Source: Desulfobacterales bacterium
GTDB lineage: Bacteria > Desulfobacterota > Desulfobacteria > Desulfobacterales > C00003060
Assembly (NCBI GenBank): GCA_030629475.1
Contig: DAOVOU010000140.1
Location: forward strand, 1 to 6,216
DNA: 6,216 nucleotides
Direction: 5' to 3'
Shown here: positions 4,607 to 6,216 of the stretch, piece after piece
Layout of the letters: every line of letters begins with the position of its first letter
Numbering within the stretch: position 1 is the stretch's first letter
Made by a program: the position numbers and the translations under genes
Notes under the pieces: model-generated
What the model was told of the DNA's origin: nothing
The model's database searches: none
Seen by the model: only the letters and a program-made list of their open reading frames with translations

Positions 4607-5360
4607 GGATGAGAAGCTCCCTCTGACCGCCCACCTTGAGGAACTCCGCAGGCGACTGATCATCTGCTTTTGCGCAGTCGGCATCGGCTTTGTCATCAGT
4701 TACATCTTTTCAAAAAGACTCTTTGAGATCCTCATGCAGCCCTTGCTGGCCGCAATGCCGGCGGAAGAAAAGCTCATTTACACGGGGCTGCCGGAGGCCT
4801 TTTTCACCTACCTGAAAGTCGCCTTCCTTGCAGGGGTCCTTCTGGCTGTGCCCGTCATCGTATACCAGTTGTGGATGTTCATTGCACCCGGGCTCTACGA
4901 CAAGGAGAAGCGTTTGGTTTTGCCCATCGTGTTCCTCTCCTCGCTGTTCTTTTTAGGCGGCGCCCTTTTTGGCTACTTCATTGTGTTTCCTTTTGGGTTC
5001 AAGTTTTTCATGGGGTTTGCATCAGACTATGTCAAGCCCCTCCCGGCAATGAAGGAATACCTGGGCTTTTCTTCTAAGCTCCTCTTTGCCTTTGGCATCG
5101 TCTTTGAGATGCCGCTTTTTGTGACCTTTCTGGCAAAGCTTGGCATTGTGAACGTTAAGTTCCTCAAGGCCAAGCGCAAATATGCCATCCTGCTTTTCTT
5201 TGTCTTTGCGTCCATCCTGACCCCGCCGGATGTCATCACACAGATCCTGATGGCAGGACCCTTGATCGTGCTCTATGAGGTGGGCATTCTGGGTGCCAGG
5301 GTGTTTGGGAAAAAGGAGGAAAAGGCAGATGCGGCGGAAACGCAAGAAACCGCTGGATAG
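4599..5360 (+). CDS. tatC: Twin-arginine translocase subunit TatC
   Basis: TatC is the polytopic core of the Tat receptor and recognises the twin-arginine motif. The 253-residue product has the expected six hydrophobic segments (roughly 20-38, 72-96, 107-132, 158-180, 194-208, 212-232). Family landmarks are present: HLEELRRRL at 12-20 on the cytoplasmic N-terminus, PEAFFTYLK near 65-73, YQLWMFIAPGLYDKEKR near 89-105, the conserved acidic FEMP near 169-172, and LTPPDVITQ near 207-215. The C-terminus is a charged cytoplasmic tail. The ATG at 4599 overlaps tatB by 8 bp; its ribosome binding site AAGGAG (4583-4588) lies inside tatB with 10-nt spacing, which favours coupled translation. Length and motifs are normal, with no sign of damage. 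Confidence 0.96.
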   Translation: MPEDEKLPLTAHLEELRRRLIICFCAVGIGFVISYIFSKRLFEILMQPLLAAMPAEEKLIYTGLPEAFFTYLKVAFLAGVLLAVPVIVYQLWMFIAPGLYDKEKRLVLPIVFLSSLFFLGGALFGYFIVFPFGFKFFMGFASDYVKPLPAMKEYLGFSSKLLFAFGIVFEMPLFVTFLAKLGIVNVKFLKAKRKYAILLFFVFASILTPPDVITQILMAGPLIVLYEVGILGARVFGKKEEKADAAETQETAG

Positions 5361-5383
5361 ACGGTTTTCTCCTTGACACTCAC

Positions 5384-5395
5384 CCAAAATTTTGG
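5384..5395. promoter_or_regulatory. Perfect 12-bp palindrome CCAAAATTTTGG, operator-like
   Basis: The palindrome lies 5 bp after a perfect TTGACA (5373-5378) in the 118-bp gap between tatC and the cytochrome gene. A -10 element at the right distance is poor (TACGCG at 5396-5401). A regulated promoter for the cytochrome gene is plausible but not established. Confidence 0.3.
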
Positions 5396-5478
5396 TACGC
5401 GGAATCTCATATTTTTTGTGTACAAATATCACTGGTCTTATTCATAACTTTTTTAGAGAAAGGGGGTGAAAGCGGCTT

Positions 5479-5943
5479 ATGAAGAAAAAAACGTTGCTGG
5501 TGTTGGGGGTTGCTGCCTTGAGTGTGGTGTTTCTCTTTGCAGTTGTTTATGCGGCTCAGGAGGCGCCTGATAACATCACCATGGAGTCAAAGGTGTACAA
5601 AAAGCACAAGAAGGCCCTGGTCAACTTGTCCCACAAGAAACATAATGTGGATTACAAGATCCCATGTAACGACTGTCATCATGTGTACAAGGAAGCCAAG
5701 AACGTGTGGAAAGAGGGGGACAAGGTCGAAAAATGTGATGCAGAAGGATGTCACAGCAAGGCCAAGGCCCCAAAGGCAAAGGAAGGCGAAAAAAAGTTAA
5801 GCCGAAAGGAGAAGGCCTCGCAGGGCTACCACTATTCGGCCATTCACGAGAACTGTGTGGGGTGCCATAAGCCTGCCAAAAAGGAGGGCAGGGCTGCCCC
5901 TACAAAATGCACAGAGTGCCATCCTAAGCCTGAGAAAAAGTAA
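5479..5943 (+). CDS. Periplasmic tetraheme cytochrome c3-family protein
   Basis: This is an exported class III multiheme cytochrome; such proteins shuttle low-potential electrons in the periplasm of sulfate reducers, often between hydrogenase or formate dehydrogenase and membrane complexes. Residues 1-26 are a Sec-type signal peptide (KKK followed by a hydrophobic core, likely cleavage after VYA or YAA). Four heme sites are visible: C63-x2-C66-H67, C86-x4-C91-H92, C126-x2-C129-H130 and C144-x2-C147-H148. Distal ligand candidates H52, H55, H68 and H118 (or H123) sit where c3 has them, so four bis-histidine hemes are expected. The segment between hemes 2 and 3 (about 93-116) is a lysine-rich insertion, and the whole protein is very basic. 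AGGGGGTGA (5461-5469) is the ribosome binding site. A terminator follows directly, so the gene is probably monocistronic. The specific redox partner is unknown. Confidence 0.9.
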   Translation: MKKKTLLVLGVAALSVVFLFAVVYAAQEAPDNITMESKVYKKHKKALVNLSHKKHNVDYKIPCNDCHHVYKEAKNVWKEGDKVEKCDAEGCHSKAKAPKAKEGEKKLSRKEKASQGYHYSAIHENCVGCHKPAKKEGRAAPTKCTECHPKPEKK

Positions 5944-5963
5944 CAGAAAGAAACAAGAATCGG

Positions 5964-6002
5964 AAATAGGGCAAGTCTGTACAGGACGTGCCCTATTTTT
6001 TT
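5964..6002 (+). terminator. Intrinsic terminator of the cytochrome gene
   Basis: AAATAGGGCA (5964-5973) pairs with TGCCCTATTT (5989-5998). A further short stem lies inside after one mismatch, and a run of seven T (5996-6002) follows. It begins 20 bp after the stop codon. On the minus strand the stem is followed by only three T, so it could act weakly for a convergent gene. Confidence 0.88.
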
Positions 6003-6067
6003 GTGCCTTCTCAATAAGTTCGGGCTTCCCCCCTCACCCTGCCCTCTACCCCATGGGGGCATAAGCG

Positions 6068-6216
6068 CTAACTTAACGATAGATGTACAACCCCCCCCCT
6101 TGAAAAAGGGGGGTTAGGGGGGATTTCTAGATTCAGCAACGTCGCCATTGCCCGAAAGATTGCCTCTACCACCGCATCGGTTTCCCGTAATACCTGCCTA
6201 CTATCAAAACGCAACA
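6068..6216 (-). CDS. Possible C-terminal end of an unidentified protein (partial, runs off the window)
   Basis: A minus-strand frame is open from the window edge to a stop at 6068-6070 (at least 48 codons). It reads LRFDSRQVLRETDAVVEAIF, then RAMATLLNLE, a helix-like composition. It then continues IPPNPPFSRGG through a C/G-rich hairpin repeat and ends in VVHLSLS. The first ~30 residues look plausible as protein. The tail is the translation of a common intergenic repeat, so either the repeat was captured into the C-terminus or the frame is chance. I do not recognise a family. Confidence 0.3.
   Translation of the reverse strand, partial: LRFDSRQVLRETDAVVEAIFRAMATLLNLEIPPNPPFSRGGVVHLSLS
6091..6122. 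repeat. C/G-rich hairpin repeat
   Basis: CCCCCCTT (6094-6101), GAAA loop, AAGGGGGG (6106-6113), then TTAGGGGGG form an 8-bp stem with a four-base loop and a second G-run. This resembles the dispersed CCCCCTT-type intergenic repeats seen in many bacterial genomes. No T-run follows on the plus strand. Between 6003 and 6090 I see nothing else recognisable. Confidence 0.7.

Noticed and set aside
5347..5367. AAACCG/CGGTTT hairpin across the tatC stop codon as a terminator
   Set aside because: The stem is only 6 bp with a 9-nt loop, and the following T-run is interrupted, so it is too weak to call.
5373..5401. A firm promoter call for the cytochrome gene from TTGACA at 5373
   Set aside because: The hexamer at the correct distance (TACGCG) scores poorly as a -10. 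Only the palindrome is listed, at low confidence.
5844..6064. Open frames on both strands overlapping the cytochrome 3' end and terminator
   Set aside because: They overlap a confident gene and its terminator in other frames and encode low-complexity sequence without family features.

Overview
This window looks like a piece of chromosome from a sulfate-reducing or related Desulfobacterota (former Deltaproteobacteria, probably Desulfobacterales). The evidence is a secreted tetraheme cytochrome c3-type protein, a tatB-tatC pair of the kind found in that group, and TGGAATNN octamer repeats. As far as I recall, such repeats litter intergenic DNA in that group. The assignment is an inference from gene content; no phylogeny was run.

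Left (1-2051): a class II fumarate hydratase gene on the minus strand is divergent from a small CoA-binding-domain protein gene on the plus strand. A sigma70-like promoter and ribosome binding site fix the start of the latter at 1620. Middle (2052-3960): a mosaic of degraded mobile DNA lies between that gene and an intact tRNA-Leu(CAA) gene. It holds octamer repeat arrays, a diverged ~95-bp inverted repeat pair (2270-2363 / 3540-3634), and two ungapped ~158-bp copies of an unknown coding segment. Both copies end in the same 23 bp of tRNA-Leu 3' end. It also holds a higBA toxin-antitoxin remnant with most of the toxin deleted but promoter and operator intact, and the C-terminal fragment of an IS630-family transposase. 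The layout suggests a decayed tRNA-targeted integration site reworked by later insertions and deletions.

Right (3959-6002): between the tRNA and tatB lies a striking nested palindrome with two interleaved perfect 21-bp inverted repeats in the order A-B-A'-B', flanked by GGTTCANN octamers. A promoter then leads into overlapping tatB-tatC, which encode the twin-arginine translocase core. A separate gene follows for an exported lysine-rich tetraheme cytochrome c3-like protein with a strong intrinsic terminator. The cytochrome has a Sec-type, not a Tat-type, leader, so its position next to tatBC does not make it a Tat substrate. The last 210 bp hold a C/G-rich hairpin repeat and an open minus-strand frame running off the window, possibly the C-terminus of an unidentified gene.

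The most promising unusual features are the A-B-A'-B' palindrome, the tRNA-Leu-bounded duplication with a coding-type substitution pattern, and the toxin-deleted higBA locus with its preserved operator. I see no convincing new multi-gene system.
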